64,000 bases of DNA from Acorus gramineus (GCA_030737835.1 CM060848.1:11908878-11972877), one strand, 5' to 3'; counted from the stretch's first letter, positions 1 through 19,614 are shown. Program-made: numbers and translations. Notes: a model not told the origin generated them from the letters alone.

Positions 1-1190
1 GGTTCGGTCGAACTGAATCGTCATCGCGATCTAGTTGTTGTTGCGACTTTTGGTGGGGGTGCCCCTATTTCCACCCCTCAAATCTATATGCACTTCCCTT
101 TATATAGATTAGGCACATATATAAGATACATTTAAATCTATTTAATTTGTACACCTCTAATATAGATACTCTATATCCTTTTTTGGAACTAGCTTTTTTT
201 AGTTGTATGTGTCTTGTTTGAAAAATAAATTTATTTTGTGATAATTTTGTTTAAGGGTGGTATTCATTTACAATAATTATATACTTATTTGAAGAAAACA
301 TTTAGGTTTAGGTGAGGATTCAATTTTCACTAGGGTTTACGTTGTTCATTTTTGTAGGATTAAATATGAGAATAAGATGTTGGGGCGTGTAAAGGAATTC
401 AAGTTTGGGTTTAAATATACGGGGCTTCTAATTTTGAAGCTCAATACAAAGGGGCGTACTACAAACAACTGGGCATGCATACAGATTTGAGGGTGACCCT
501 TTGGTGGGCCCGCACATGCTAAGATGTTTTTTTAAGGGAGAATGTCACATGACCACATTTATAGTCCCAAACATTGGTCTCCACCCAGTTTCAATTTTTT
601 TAAATAGTATACATCATTAATTAATTAGGTATGTGTTTTTATAAAGAGCTCTATTACACAGTTTTTTTTTCTTAAATTATAATCTCATATATTTTATTAG
701 CATCGTATATTCACATACATGTAACGAGATATGTAACCTGTTATTAATTTTTTCATATTTTATATAAATGGATTCATATAATATATTGGAGTACATTTAA
801 GTTTTCACAAAAATGTATACTTGATCACTGGATGATGTATATTATTTTAAAAAAATTAAAACAAATGTGTATTGGAATTAAGAATGAAAAACTTGAGTAT
901 AAAAAATTAAATATATATTTCAATAAATGTATACGTAAGTAATTTCAGGCAAGGCATGCAGTGGTTTAATTTAACAATGCTATTTATTTTTTAAAGCGTA
1001 TTTATATTCCACGAATGCAAGTTCAACACGTGTGCAATTTACTCAAAGTTCTACTTTTTTTATATTGTTATTATAATTACTAGTGCACATGTTCAATCAT
1101 CTCATGTAATTATGGTACAACATGAGAGACTATGATGTGATTACGTATAGTGTGGTCAATTATGTCCTATGTGCTCAACTAAACAGGAGA
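1..1190. other. AT-rich intergenic DNA, no gene seen
   Basis: No convincing coding region, RNA gene or bounded repeat is visible. The stretch is AT-rich with homopolymer runs. Around 760-900 there are phrases resembling a dispersed AT-rich module that is much clearer at 5470-5702, 45880-46065 and 52735-52985. Confidence 0.5.
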
Positions 1191-1194
1191 CTAT

Positions 1195-2169
1195 ACACTT
1201 ATTTGCAAATTGTGACGTCTCTGCTGAGTGCTGGCGGTTTATACCTCCTCATCTGTTGCCCCCACCTATGGTGTGGATGAAAAGAACATGGCTATAGGTA
1301 TTCTCTGCTGAGGAATGGGGTCATTCTCCTCAGTTTGTCACCAAGTTAGTGATATTGTCTACATGTGTTGGAATATTTGGAAAGCCAGAAATTCAATGGT
1401 TTTTAACAATGTATTTCTACATCCAAAGAAGGTATAGCATTTCGTGCCCTGAGCCATGCCTGGGAGTGTCTGACATTTATTCTGCAGAAGGAAGTCCAGC
1501 CTCTATGTATTATGCAAGGGGAGGACTCCATACCTTCCACCGATGAGTTAAATCAATCTAATGAAAGGGGCAGCAATGAGTCCATTTGTATTTTGACAGA
1601 TTGGGAGTGTGGACCCAAGTTCTGGACAAGCTGGGGCAGCTTTCATCATATGCAGAGAGAACCCGCATCAAATTCTAGGAGCTGGGTGTTGAGGTTGGCT
1701 ATGGACTTCTCCTCTACGAGCGGAGGCTGAGGCGATTCGCCTAGCAGTTCGTTTTGCTAGATCTCTTGGTTTACACCACCTATGTATAGGGTCGATCGGA
1801 TGCCGAGAGTTTGATTAGACTTTTACAAAGCGCAGGAGACGGACCACCACAAATTCAAAAAATTGTTGCGGATATTAGAAGATGGACTTCTACACTGGAT
1901 CCAGTAAAATTTGTGAAAGTTCCTAGAGTAGCAGTGGCTGCCCTAGAACAGTTAGCTAAAATGGCCCGTCGAACTCGAGGCATCGATTTGTACTCGAGGT
2001 CTACATGATCAATAAGTGCGCCGATGTCTTACTGCTTTTGTTTCTAATCTGTTTGAAGGTGTTAGACAACTAAGGTTGTCTAATGTAAATTGATGTATAT
2101 ATACTTTTGATACTTTTTAGTATATATATGTAAATTGCAGCTGGCCTTCTTACCAAAAAAAAAAAAAAA
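1195..2169 (+). mobile_element. 5'-truncated LINE, RNase H end with poly(A) tail
   Basis: Translated pieces in several plus frames match the C-terminal part of plant LINE ORF2: around 1350-1410 a segment reading CWNIWKARNSMVFNN, typical of the region after the reverse transcriptase, and around 1720-2005 an RNase H-like segment with SDAESLIRLL and ending in QLAKMARR. The frame is broken by stops and shifts, so it is dead. The element ends in an A-run at about 2155-2169, as expected for target-primed reverse transcription. The reverse transcriptase domain is missing, typical 5' truncation. The left border is uncertain because I could not find a target-site duplication. Confidence 0.72.
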
Positions 2170-2280
2170 TTAAGAGTTTTATTTTTTACATTTTTTTATC
2201 CGAATGTGAGATTGAAAACTATTATTCTTATATTCTTGCGCTTGAAACTTTGATTTTGATTTCTTGCATCATATTTTGAA

Positions 2281-3168
2281 GGGCCCAATTGCCCAAATAT
2301 CCTGTAGCCCAACCACAATATTTCTTGTGCCCCCACCTTTTGAAAAAAAAAAATTTACCCCTGCAGCAAACACTTAATTTTTTTTCTACCCTCCTCCCTT
2401 TAATTCCCCCAGCAACACAAAATCACAGTTTTTCCCTGTAAGTGAATGTATGTTTTCTGTTACTTGTAGAATACAAAATGTAATTTCTGTAAATATTATC
2501 TGTAAGTGCATTATTATGCATGTTATGTAAAAAAAAGTAACTTACAAAATATTAAAGAAACATATATTAATGCATAACACCTGAAAATATTTTTTCACAA
2601 GCATCAAAACACTTGAATTCATTGAATGTTTGCATTCCGACATTCTTTTCCTACCCTAATGAACTGAGATGTTGTATTTCCTCGGATCATCTTCATGTCA
2701 TTTTAGCTAAAATAAAATCTATTGTTACACATTCGAGTTAGCAAGCGTACATCATTAGAAAGAAAGCGTAATTTAAATTATATTAGACATGCAACAATTA
2801 GTCAAACACCCAAATAAATCAAATATCAATAAGTGTGTATTTCATGACAATATAAGAACCACATATATATTAATGTTATGCATTAATGTATGTTTCTCTA
2901 GTGTTTTGCAAGTTACAATTTTTACATAACGTAATAATGCATTTATAGATAATATTTACAGAAATTACAATTTGTGTTCTTCAAGTTACAGAAAACATAC
3001 ATGTACTTACATGAAAAAACTGCAATTTTGTGGTACTATGGGAATTAAAGGGAGGAGGGTAGAAAAAAAATTAAGTGTTTGTTGTAGGGGTAAAGAAAAA
3101 AAATTTCAAAAGGTGGGGGCACAGGAAATATTGGGGTTGAACTGTAGAGGTATTTGAGCAATTGACCC
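2281..3168. mobile_element. Mutator-like MITE, 888 bp, long inverted repeats, 9-bp TSD
   Basis: The two ends are long imperfect inverted repeats of roughly 300 bp: the left starts GGGCCCAATTGCCCAAATA and the reverse complement of the right starts GGGTCAATTGCTCAAATA, with similarity continuing well inward. The element is flanked by perfect 9-bp direct repeats TATTTTGAA at 2272-2280 and 3169-3177. A 9-bp duplication with long inverted ends is the signature of Mutator-like elements. There is no transposase frame, so it must be mobilised in trans. The small open frame near 2972-3157 lies inside the right inverted repeat and is not a gene. Confidence 0.85.
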
Positions 3169-3592
3169 TATTTTGAAACATAATTCAAGGTTTTGTTTGA
3201 CAAAAACTGTGTGAAACAGTTTTTTTTTTTTAAATATAATTGATTACAAAAATATCAATAAACCAGAAATTGGATATTTCATGAGGTTGGAATTTGTTTC
3301 AAAACACAGGAATAGTCAATTTTCAGAAGTATATAGTTTTGGCAACTTTTCAAACTTATATATAGATTTTTTCACATGAAAAGCTAAACGTGATGGTCCA
3401 TTTTCAATCATGATTTTGTGTTTGGATCAGGGTTTGACAGGATAGAATAATATAACAAAAAAGAAATATCATCTCAGTGGCTATCTATACCAAAATATCA
3501 ATCTATCCTGAATAAGATTACGTCGCACTTCAAACTATGGTAAGCGGGGTGTGGATTAACGATATACTTATGTATTATAGTTGTTATACTTA

Positions 3593-3819
3593 GGTAGTGT
3601 TTGATAGCAAGATTATAAAACTGATTTTCTACAAACACTGAGTTTAAAATTGATTTTGTAGGAAATCACCCCTATCTTTTGAAAATCGTAGTTTTTAGTT
3701 ACAATTTACCTGAAATCTATCTGTAAGAAACTGCTACAGTAAAATTATTTGATTACACGATTGTCAAAACAGTTTTTTACAAACGTAAAAACTACTCAAT
3801 TGTGTAATCAAATGCTGCT
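3593..3819. mobile_element. Tourist-like MITE (degenerate)
   Basis: About 227 bp with termini GGTAGTGTTTGAT and, reverse-complemented, a similar GCAGCATTTGAT. The interior shares phrases such as AAACTGATTTT and tgagtTTAAAATTGATTTTG with the better-preserved MITEs at 19023-19230 and 27905-28135. TTA lies on the left and a similar TTTA on the right, consistent with the 3-bp TWA duplication of PIF/Harbinger MITEs. Diverged, so borders are approximate. Confidence 0.5.
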
Positions 3820-4006
3820 TTACTGTAATAAAACAAACAATTTTTAAACTATCAAGATTTATCAGTATTCTATCACATGCATGAGGCTATAGAAACTCTA
3901 TGTGACCCAGTGAGACCGTGCTACAAAAGATTCACTTCTAAAAAAAAAAAAAAAAATCTTCCTATTTATTATGCATGGTGAAAAATCCAAAGTACCAAAC
4001 CAAATA

Positions 4007-4888
4007 AGGCGCGTCTATCCCCACCCATCGTTTTTCTTACCCCACCAATCAAAAAAAAAAAAAAAAAAAAAATCGGTGGTTGGCTGTTCCCACCAATCCA
4101 GATCGACCGAAATTGGTCGCCATTTCAGGTTTTGGACGACCGGACTTGGTCGCCATTTCAGGTTTTGGGCGACAGTAATTGGTCGCAATTTCAGGCTTTG
4201 GGCGACTGTAATTGGTCGAACAGGGTTTAAAACTATATCTACCTATTTTTTGTAAACAAATAAATTTTTGGGTTTATCCATTACATTCTAAATTTATTCT
4301 TTGATCCAAACAACAGCTAAGGGGCCGAAAAAAATGTAAGTAGGTATACTTTCAATTAATTCAAATTTTTATAAAAAAATATCTTATTAGACAAATATAT
4401 ATCATTTTTAAGCTTCGTGTGAATTCGTAGTTAAGAGGATTCTTGGTTTGAAAACAAAAAAAAACTATCAGTTGATCCAAACACATTATATATTTGGCTT
4501 TTGAAAATTAGTCCGTCACTTATGTAAAAAAAATTGTTCTTATATTCTACATTTAAGAATAATAATTGATTCTCCTTACATTACAACTCAGACTTGAAGT
4601 GGTATGAATGATTCAAGGAAGATATACGTCATGGGATTATGTTTCCAAGAAAAAAATTATAAACTTTATTACAAATCCTGTTCGACCAAGTTCGGTCGTC
4701 CGAAACCTGAAATGACGACCAAGTCCGGTCGCCCAAAATCTGAAATGGCGACCAAGTCCGGTCGTACAAAACCTGAAGTGGCGACCAAATCTGGTCGACC
4801 TGGCCGGATCGGTGGGAAAAGATAAAACATCGATTTTTTTTTTCGATTGGTGGGGTAAGAAAAACCCTCGGTGGGGATAGCCGTGCCC
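4007..4888 (+). mobile_element. Mutator-like non-autonomous element with 33-bp terminal repeats, copy 1
   Basis: Flanked by 9-bp direct repeats AACCAAATA (3998-4006 and 4889-4897). The ends form long inverted repeats: a terminal block of about 45 bp (GCGCGTCTATCCCCACC on the left, GGCACGGCTATCCCC reading in from the right), an A/T run, then a tandem array of about four 33-bp units of the form TTGGTCGCCATTTCAGG plus TTTTGGACGACCGGAC (about 4112-4219 and inverted at 4679-4806). The roughly 450-bp middle is AT-rich and non-coding. Because the unit is a multiple of three it opens short frames on both strands; these are artefacts. A nearly identical copy lies inverted at 54788-55670. The 9-bp TSD points to Mutator-like; subterminal arrays are unusual. 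Confidence 0.85.
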
Positions 4889-4899
4889 AACCAAATAAG

Positions 4900-6850
4900 A
4901 TGGAAATTTGTCCCCTCAGAGAGTCATCAAAGTCCACATTTTATATATTCTCTGATTCAATTTTTCCTATCTTTGATCCATCAAGAATCAACGACAGCGA
5001 CGTTTTAGGCTTCATGTTTGGTGAGCATTAATAAGTGATGAAAGTCCAGTCAATGCTCCGCGTTTTGTTTTGTCTAAATACATACACACAAGTTGACCAT
5101 CACCATCACATGCACGTGTTTAGAAAATGAAACTTTCATTTTCCTTCTTTCTCACTATCTTTAGCGTTAGAATTAAATTAGATAGTCCATTGTTAGATAC
5201 GTATTCTATTTTTTTATTAGATCTAATCAATTATGGGATAAAATATGGATTTTTAAAAATATCATCAGTATTTAATAGAAGAGTGAAACGTGTAAATTAA
5301 TAGGCTGTGTAGTTCGATACTGATGGGACTGATTGAAATCAAGTCTGATTAGATCTAGACTTGCTACCACGTAGAGGTTTCCTTTATGTTCATGCACTTT
5401 ATAATTTCGAACTGATTGTAACCGTTATTATTTCAAGTTGAGTGCTATTTCACCCAGATCTGTTTCAAGCCCCAATTCCAGTCTTATATGTGTCGATAGA
5501 AAATTAATGAAACATATGCTCATGTTAACAAGGTATATGCTTTGAAAGATTTTTTTACATTTTCTATAAATGCATCCACGCAATTCATTGGAGTATATGC
5601 TTCATTTTTATAAAAACATGTACCTTATTAGTTGAATTATATTATTTCTAAAAAATTCAAAACATGTATAGACTAGAATTGAGGTTGTACGTAACATTAT
5701 CCTTCCAAGTCAGATAAGGTCTATATTTTCTCTCAATTATTTTTTTTTTTTTTTTTTGGATGAGGGGGAGGGGGTTGTTGCTTGTCATTACATGCAGTCC
5801 TTGTTTGCAAGCATTTTCAAATACACAATGAGTTATAATAATTTTTATTTATTTTAATAAATAAATCCATACAATCTATTAAAACATATAGTTTAATTTT
5901 CAGAATGTACATGTTCCGTTTAATATAAACTATCAAAAAATAATGAAAGTCTGTAAAGACTTTACCATGGACTCTATGTATGGCAATTCACTTTTGCTTT
6001 TTTGGTTGGGTAATTTTGCAAATGTTATAAGTACCATATACTTTAATAGCTGTCACACAACATAATATAACTTATTATTAAAAATTTTGATTTTATTAAA
6101 TATAAATCCATACAATTCATTGAAATATATATTTCACATTCTATAAAAATACACAACTCACTAAATAAGATATAATAATTAAAAAAAATCAAAACTGGTG
6201 CAAATGGCAAGTGCGGTTTTAATAGGTGTTAGTCCATTTATCTTGTTGTCATTAAATTTCTCATAGGCCAACCAAAGTTATTTTTTCTACTTGTTACTTC
6301 AAATCTGATCCTTCTTGTTATCCAGCATTTAACTTGCTTGTGCACATTATTTCATCCCATTGCACAAAGGAAAAAAATTAATAAGAAAAAAACTCATTCA
6401 TTCAAAATTGATAACATGATATCATCTTCTCAGAAGTTTAAAATAGACTTGTTAAAATTTTAGTAACAATTTAGGTAACAATTTTAGGGGATAAACAAGC
6501 GAAGGTAGTTTTCTTAGCTTGACAGTAAGGTCAGCCACGGGGAGTCCCTCCGATATAAAAAAAAAAAAAATTTAGGTAACTGAATCAACACTCTTTCACT
6601 AAGGGTTAGTTTGATAACTTTAGCCAAGAAGAAAATTTTCTTTTCTCATGATTCAAATTCAGAAAGATTCCATGAAAGAAGAAAATTAATCTAGAATATA
6701 AATGAATTAGCATAAGAATAAATGATTCTAAACACAATTTTTATAGGTGTTCTAAGAGAATTAGAATAAAAAATTGAAGACCCCCTAAACTCCCATTTAC
6801 TTAACTTTATGCAAACATATTCTTCTAGATGTACCACTTTTGAAAAAAAA
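4900..6850. other. AT-rich intergenic DNA with one dispersed-module copy
   Basis: No gene recognised. 5470-5702 is one copy of a dispersed module containing GTGTCGATAGAAAATTAATG followed by several GGTATATGCTT-type phrases; related copies lie inside the elements at 45424-46198 and 52662-53368. The rest is low-complexity AT-rich DNA with long T runs (for example 5740-5758) and a purine-rich patch at 5759-5776. Confidence 0.5.
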
Positions 6851-6853
6851 GAA

Positions 6854-7338
6854 GGAAATATCCAAATAACCTCCTGTAAATGCCCCGAATCCATATAGCC
6901 CCTTAACTTTTCCTAAAGTTTATATAACTCCCTGAAAACACATGTAATCTAAATAGCTCCCTCATTTAATTTTTTTGTTGACAGACAATGAATATTTTAC
7001 GAAAATCAACAATAATATGTTAAAAATGTGAAAAATCCTATGTGAATAATGATTTTGCTCCTCCAAATAAGATTTTATAATATATTTGGAGAGGTAAAAT
7101 CATTATTTACATGGGTTTTTTTTTCTCATTTTGAACACATTGTGGAGATTTTTTTAGTATATTATGTTTACGGTCAGGGTTAACCAAATATAATATTCCT
7201 CATATGTCCATAGAAGTTTAACTCAGGAGGTTATTTGGATTTACATAGCTGTTTTCAAAGGGTTAAATGAACTTCAAGAAAAGTCAGGAGACTATATGGA
7301 TTTCAGACAGTTTGTAGGGTGTTATTTGGATATTTCCT
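6854..7338. mobile_element. Foldback/MITE-like inverted-repeat element, about 485 bp
   Basis: The left end (GGAAATATCCAAATAACCTCC) and the reverse complement of the right end (GGAAATATCCAAATAACACCC) match, and imperfect complementarity continues through CCATATAGCCCC/CCATATAGTCTCC and on to the centre, so most of the element could fold back on itself. No coding capacity. I could not find a clean target-site duplication, so the superfamily is undetermined, although the long inverted ends resemble those of the 9-bp-TSD elements in this window. Confidence 0.65.
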
Positions 7339-7566
7339 AAATTTTTTATTTTTTAACAGCTAGCGGATTTGACCCCTCCTCCCCCCTCCCCTCCCCTCCC
7401 CTAACCCAATCAACACAAAAGAATATTGGGTGCATTAGAAAACACATTTTGAAAAGCAGTTTTGATCTTTATACACGGTTTTTCATGATGTTACAATGAT
7501 GACCGTTTTTTAATTAATCAAAGAATAATGTTTGTTATTTATAACAGAAGCTGTTTTTATTAGAAT

Positions 7567-7747
7567 TGTTAAAGAGTCATTATTAGAATAATATTATGTC
7601 TTTATTATCATTATTATTATATTATTAGTTTCCTAGTTTTCCTATATTCCTTTTCTGGTATTTTAGGGTTTCCTCTATGTATCTATAAATAGAGCATTTG
7701 GCTCCTCTAATACAATAACAAGAATTCCTTTTTCCTTTATTCTAACA
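7567..7747 (+). repeat. 5' LTR of small LTR element, copy 1
   Basis: 181 bp, TG...CA, matching 9258-9437 with scattered differences. It carries a TATA box, CTATAAATAGAGC, at about 7683-7695, suited to driving transcription of the element. Confidence 0.9.
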
Positions 7748-7760
7748 TGGTATCAGAGCC
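7748..7760 (+). other. Primer binding site (initiator Met tRNA type)
   Basis: TGGTATCAGAGCC lies immediately after the LTR. It is the standard plant copia/TRIM primer site, complementary to the 3' end of initiator methionine tRNA. Confidence 0.9.
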
Positions 7761-7804
7761 TCCACCTCAAAAATCCTAGATCCACAAAAGCTTCTCTTTC
7801 TCTT

Positions 7805-7841
7805 CCCCGCTTCGATTGAAGAGTCTTCAATCGAAGCGGGG
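7805..7841 (+). other. Perfect 18-bp hairpin in the leader of the LTR element
   Basis: CCCCGCTTCGATTGAAGA, one G, then its exact reverse complement. The stem starts 45 bp downstream of the primer site. Placement in the leader resembles a packaging or dimerisation hairpin, but that role is inference; the second copy of the element lacks it. Confidence 0.7.
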
Positions 7842-7920
7842 GAGGAATTTTGCTCACGAGATCTAAAAGCTTCACCTTACACCATCACGCACATTCCCAC
7901 GCCTTCGCGCTTCTCTGCAT

Positions 7921-8665
7921 ATCGTCGCGCCCTGCCGTGCCCTGCTGACCTTGCCGTCGTGCCCTACCAGCCCTGCCGACGGACCTGCCAGCCCTGCCGA
8001 CGTGCCTTGCTGTGCCCTGCCAGCCCTACCGACATTCCCTGCTCGCTCTACCGTCCAGCCCTGTCGACGTGCCCTGCCAGCCCTACCGACATTCCCTGCT
8101 CGCTCTACCGTCCAGCCCTGTCGACGTGCCCTGCCAACCCTGCCATTGTTCCACACTGCGTCCCTGCCGTCGCGCCCTGCGTGCTCTGTCGACATGCCCT
8201 GCCGACCCTGCCGTCGTGCCCTGCTGATGCGCCCTGCTCGCCCTATGGTGCCCTGCCGACGGACCTGCCAACCCTGCCGTCGCGCCCTGTCGTGCCCTGC
8301 CGACGTGCCCTACTAGCCCTACCGATGTGCCCTGCTCGCCCTGCCGTCGCGCCTTGCGTGCCCTGCCAGCCCTGCCGTCGTGCCTTGCCGACGGACCTGC
8401 CAGCCCTGCCGTTGCACCCTGTTGTGCCCTGCCAGCCCTGCCGACAAGCCCTGCCTCCCTGCCATGTCGTGCCCTGCCAGCCCTGCTGATGTGCCCTGCT
8501 CGCCCTGCCGTCACGCCCTGCGCCCTGCCGACGTGCCCTGCCAGCCCTGCCGTCGTGCCTTGCCGACGGACCTGCCAGCCCTGCCGTTGCACCCTGCTGT
8601 GCCCTGCCGACGTGCCCTGCCAGCCCTGCCGACAGGCCCTGCCAACTCGCCCTGCCAGCCCTGCA
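7921..8665 (+). repeat. C-rich minisatellite (CCCTGCC-based)
   Basis: Dozens of irregular units built from CCCTGCCAGCCCTGCCGACGTG and variants, with some longer duplicated blocks (8031-8078 is repeated at 8079-8126). The minus strand therefore has closely spaced GGG runs that could form G-quadruplexes. Composition is completely unlike the AT-rich surroundings. Confidence 0.85.
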
Positions 8666-9248
8666 GTCCAGCCCTCTGCCACCTCCGACAACCCTCGGCC
8701 GCCTCCGGCCTCTCTCCGGTGGCCCTTTGCCGCCCTCGGTGATCCTCTGGCTACTCTCAACCATCTCCAGCCACCCTTTGGCGCTCTCCGCTGCACTCAG
8801 CTGCTCTCCACGGACCTCCAATGCATCCGCCCGCGCTCCTATGGCTCTAGCGGCCACCTCGGGATTTCAGAACACTAAATTGGATTTTATTTCCTATCTA
8901 AAGATTTGCACACCTCCGCGCATCTCCTTGCGGCATCGACCGCTCTCGCGCTCTTCGTGCAATCTCGCGACTCCTCTTACTGCCTCTACACATGTCTTCT
9001 TCTATGTGCGCTCTTTCTCTTTTCGCAGCATTGCGGCCGCCACACGCGTCTTCCTTTATGTGCGCCATCCACGTTCCTGTCCTTTCCCCTCCCGCACCGT
9101 GCAGCACCCATGCCACGCTGCCTCTACCGCGCCATGTGGCACCTCTGCAGCGTCGTGCTGTGCCTCACCCCACCGCCCGTTGTTGTCGCCAGCCTTCGTC
9201 ACCTTCTCATTTTTGTGCAAACTCTAAGGGTTCTACCTTTCATAGTTT

Positions 9249-9257
9249 GGGAGGGGG
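9249..9257 (+). other. Polypurine tract
   Basis: GGGAGGGGG directly precedes the TG of the 3' LTR, the expected plus-strand primer of an LTR retrotransposon. Confidence 0.85.
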
Positions 9258-9437
9258 TGTTAAAAAGTCATTATTAGAATAACGTTATGTCTTTATTATC
9301 ATTATTATTATATTATTAGTTTCCTAGTTTTCCTATATTCATTTTTTGGTATTTTAGGGTTTCCTCTATGTATCTATAAATAGAGCATTTAGCTCCTTCA
9401 ATACAATAACAAGAATTCATTTTCCTTTATTCTAACA
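9258..9437 (+). repeat. 3' LTR of small LTR element, copy 1
   Basis: 180 bp, TGTTAAAAAGTC ... TTCTAACA, followed by the TSD AGAAT. A few substitutions separate it from the 5' LTR, so the insertion is not brand new. Confidence 0.9.
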
Positions 9438-9442
9438 AGAAT

Positions 9443-11268
9443 AAACACAATTTTTTATGTACCTTTTTTTTGTTGTAATGATGATAATAACTTTTAAATT
9501 AAATCCCTTTTGTTTGGTAAGACTTTTAACTTTTCAAAAAGCTAAGAACTTTTCAATTGAGCTGGCAAACGGGCGCTATTTGAGTGTAACACCATGGCAT
9601 TCTTTCGTACTCGCAAATAGAGAGAAGCCACACACCACCATAAAAGCACTTCCACCTGAAGACACGGAGAAAAAAAAAGGGTCTACTTACAGCTTTGTCT
9701 TTTGATTTGACATCAACCTTAGCCGAAAATTTTTCCCTTTACAGAAACATGAAGCAGGGTCTCCATGAGGGGCTACTTCTTCCTCTTTTATTAAACCAAT
9801 TATTCTTACTTTTTGAGTGTACGATGTGGTAACACATTATAAAACGGAAAATGTTAGAGAGAATCATATTCACTGATTAAAACTCAGATCTTATATGTTT
9901 TTATTTTCTTAAAAATAATAAACATTATCTAATGAGGTATATGCTTTGATAAAAAGTACATTCACTCTGTTTTGAATTGAATGAACTCATTTTTAATAAG
10001 TGTAAAAAAAAAAATTTAATGTAACATATACAATATCTAACGAGGTATATGCTTCACTGGATTTCTAACGTGATATATAGGTTTATGTTTTGAACTGAAA
10101 AAAAACTGAGTGTAACAATAATGATAAAATTTAATATATTTTACTTTTTATAATAATTTACTTTGACGAATATATATTTAAAAAAAACTAATCATGGTAA
10201 AGTTGCACAAATGGCTGATAAATCAGGGGTTTACAGATTTTACCAGATCAAATGATTGAGGTGAACATGAAATTACAGTACTAGCACATACATTCAAATT
10301 GGATTGAATTAAAACCAATATTGGCATCCTTATGTGTGATGCATCATCCATCTGTACTAAAAAAGGGGATCTCACGCAAATAAACCTTTGATTATTATTT
10401 TTTAATTGTTGTATATACTGTATAGTTTGATAATTTGTTAAGGGTGAAGACTGTAAAACACTACATATAAATAATCAAAGAGCATTGTTACACAGTCCGT
10501 GTGGATAGCCTTGTATACAATCCATATACCATGATAGCCTCAATAAGAAGGTTTATACCTCGATATAAATTTTTCATCTTTTTTTATTATACATATGTAT
10601 ATTCAATTCCTCAAATATGTACATTTTTCATGAAAATATATATCTCATTAAATTTCGTTTACTATTTCAAAAATTAAAAAAATACAGAGACTCCGCATGG
10701 GGCTGTATGTGACATTTTCCATAAATTGAATGACCGCAGAGATGCACTAATGATGATGACATGAAGCTAGTGATATTTTAGTACCATTTAACAATGCAAA
10801 ATGTTGAAAATATTTATTATTAAAAACTATCATTTTTATCTTCAATAATGTAAATGCTCTTATTCCAGCTATAGCTCAAATCAGCTACTACAAGAGACAA
10901 TGGTCTAAACTGTTCTGTATTTTTTTCAGTCCATCAGTGGTCCAGGAATTCTGTCTAGTACCCTATACATGGACAGATTGTTTTTTGAATGAATCTAAAT
11001 CACCTTGTGTCAACTCACACTGAAGTGACAGTCCAGCATCAAATTAGTTACCAGGTGACAAGGCCCACACCTATGCACAATTTACGATGCGGTTGACGAG
11101 GCTTGCTTGACCTAATGTGAGAATCCTACAACATTACAATGCAGCAGATCTACCAGGTAGTAGAAGGTGAATAATATATTACAACTGTATAATTTTTCCT
11201 TTACATGTAACATAGCACACTAAGATCAGGTAAAACTGTACGGGGAAGAAAAGTTACAGAATTACTGT
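9443..11268. other. AT-rich intergenic DNA and 3' flank of the MYST gene
   Basis: No gene recognised. Degenerate phrases of the dispersed AT-rich module (AATGAGGTATATGCTTTGAT) occur around 9930-10060. The last part must contain the 3' UTR of the minus-strand acetyltransferase gene, but no poly(A) signal can be singled out. Confidence 0.45.
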
Positions 11269-18879
<7,611 letters not shown>

Positions 18880-19022
18880 CACGATCGTCGAACGGAACGA
18901 GAGAGCAATGGAAGTCGGTATTTGAACGGTCCTTCGTGCAGGTTGATGATGGTGGAAATCAAAGATCGGGTTGATTTGCACCGTCAGATGAATGTTTGAT
19001 ATACGATTTGGACAGTGATTGA

Positions 19023-19230
19023 CGGTGCTTTTGATTGCGCGATTGAAAAACTGACTCTGCAAGAATTTGGGTTTTAAAATTGATTCTGCATGAAGCTCAT
19101 TTTCTCAGCTTTTTGAAATCGCAGCTTTTAAGCACTATTAGACTAAAATCTGTGTGCAGGAAGTTACTACAATAAAACTATTTGGTTACACGATTACAAA
19201 CGATGCGCAATCGCGTAACCAAACGCACCC
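19023..19230. mobile_element. Tourist-like MITE just upstream of the MYST gene
   Basis: About 208 bp. The right end is GTAACCAAACGCACCC followed by TTA, and the left end is CGGTGCTTTTGATTGCGCG after TGA. The interior matches the MITE at 27905-28135 (AAAATTGATTCTGCA, TTTCTCAGCTTTTTGAAATC, AAAATCTGTGTGCAGGAAG). It occupies 144-351 bp upstream of the MYST ATG, that is the probable core promoter or 5' UTR. Confidence 0.75.
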
Positions 19231-19330
19231 TTAGAAGTCTTGAACCGTGCCTATGAAGAGTTTTCAGACTATTTAATAGGAATATTCATTGGATAGCGCG
19301 AGACACGTAACATGCGTCTCGCCGTTTTCG

Positions 19331-19477
19331 CATCACACGAAACTATATTGGTGATAATGTATACATTATCTTAGGAATAATGTTATTTAACCCCAACTTA
19401 TAGCATCACACCAAACTATATAGGTGACAATGTATACATTATCTTAGGAATAATGTTATTTAACCCCAACTTATAGC
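19331..19477. repeat. Tandem duplication, two 73-bp units
   Basis: CATCACACGAAACTATATTG ... CCCCAACTTATAG at 19331-19403 is repeated from 19404 with only a few differences. Confidence 0.85.
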
Positions 19478-19614
19478 CCCATCACAGGTCTCGTGAGATG
19501 GTAAATAGAGAATTCCTATTATACCATTTTGTACGTTAATTAATAACCAATCCTTCAAAACGTGTCACATTAATTATTAATTATTTTTTTTGGGAATATT
19601 GAATTAAATTCTTA

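Larger units (their letters stand above)
7567..9437 (+). mobile_element. Small non-autonomous LTR retrotransposon (TRIM/SMART-like), C-rich body, copy 1
   Basis: Complete element of 1,871 bp with 5-bp direct repeats AGAAT at 7562-7566 and 9438-9442. LTRs of about 180 bp (TGTTAAAGAGTC ... CTAACA) flank a body with an initiator-Met-type primer site directly after the 5' LTR and a polypurine tract directly before the 3' LTR. There are no gag, protease, integrase or reverse transcriptase motifs. Most of the body is a CCCTGCC-rich minisatellite; long open frames on both strands there (proline/cysteine-rich one way, glycine/arginine-rich the other) follow from the lack of stop triplets and shift frame freely, so I do not call them genes. 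A second copy lies at 41717-43492. It must borrow machinery from a copia-type partner. Confidence 0.9.

Noticed and set aside
3971..4255. Short repetitive reading frames over the 33-bp repeats (also 4604-4937 and 54699-55074)
   Set aside because: The repeat unit is a multiple of three, so frames stay open without selection; the sequence is a transposon end.
7872..8878. Long overlapping open frames on both strands (up to 237 codons, proline/cysteine-rich or glycine/arginine-rich)
   Set aside because: They follow from a CCCTGCC minisatellite without stop triplets inside an LTR element; several frames are open at once and no frame is favoured.
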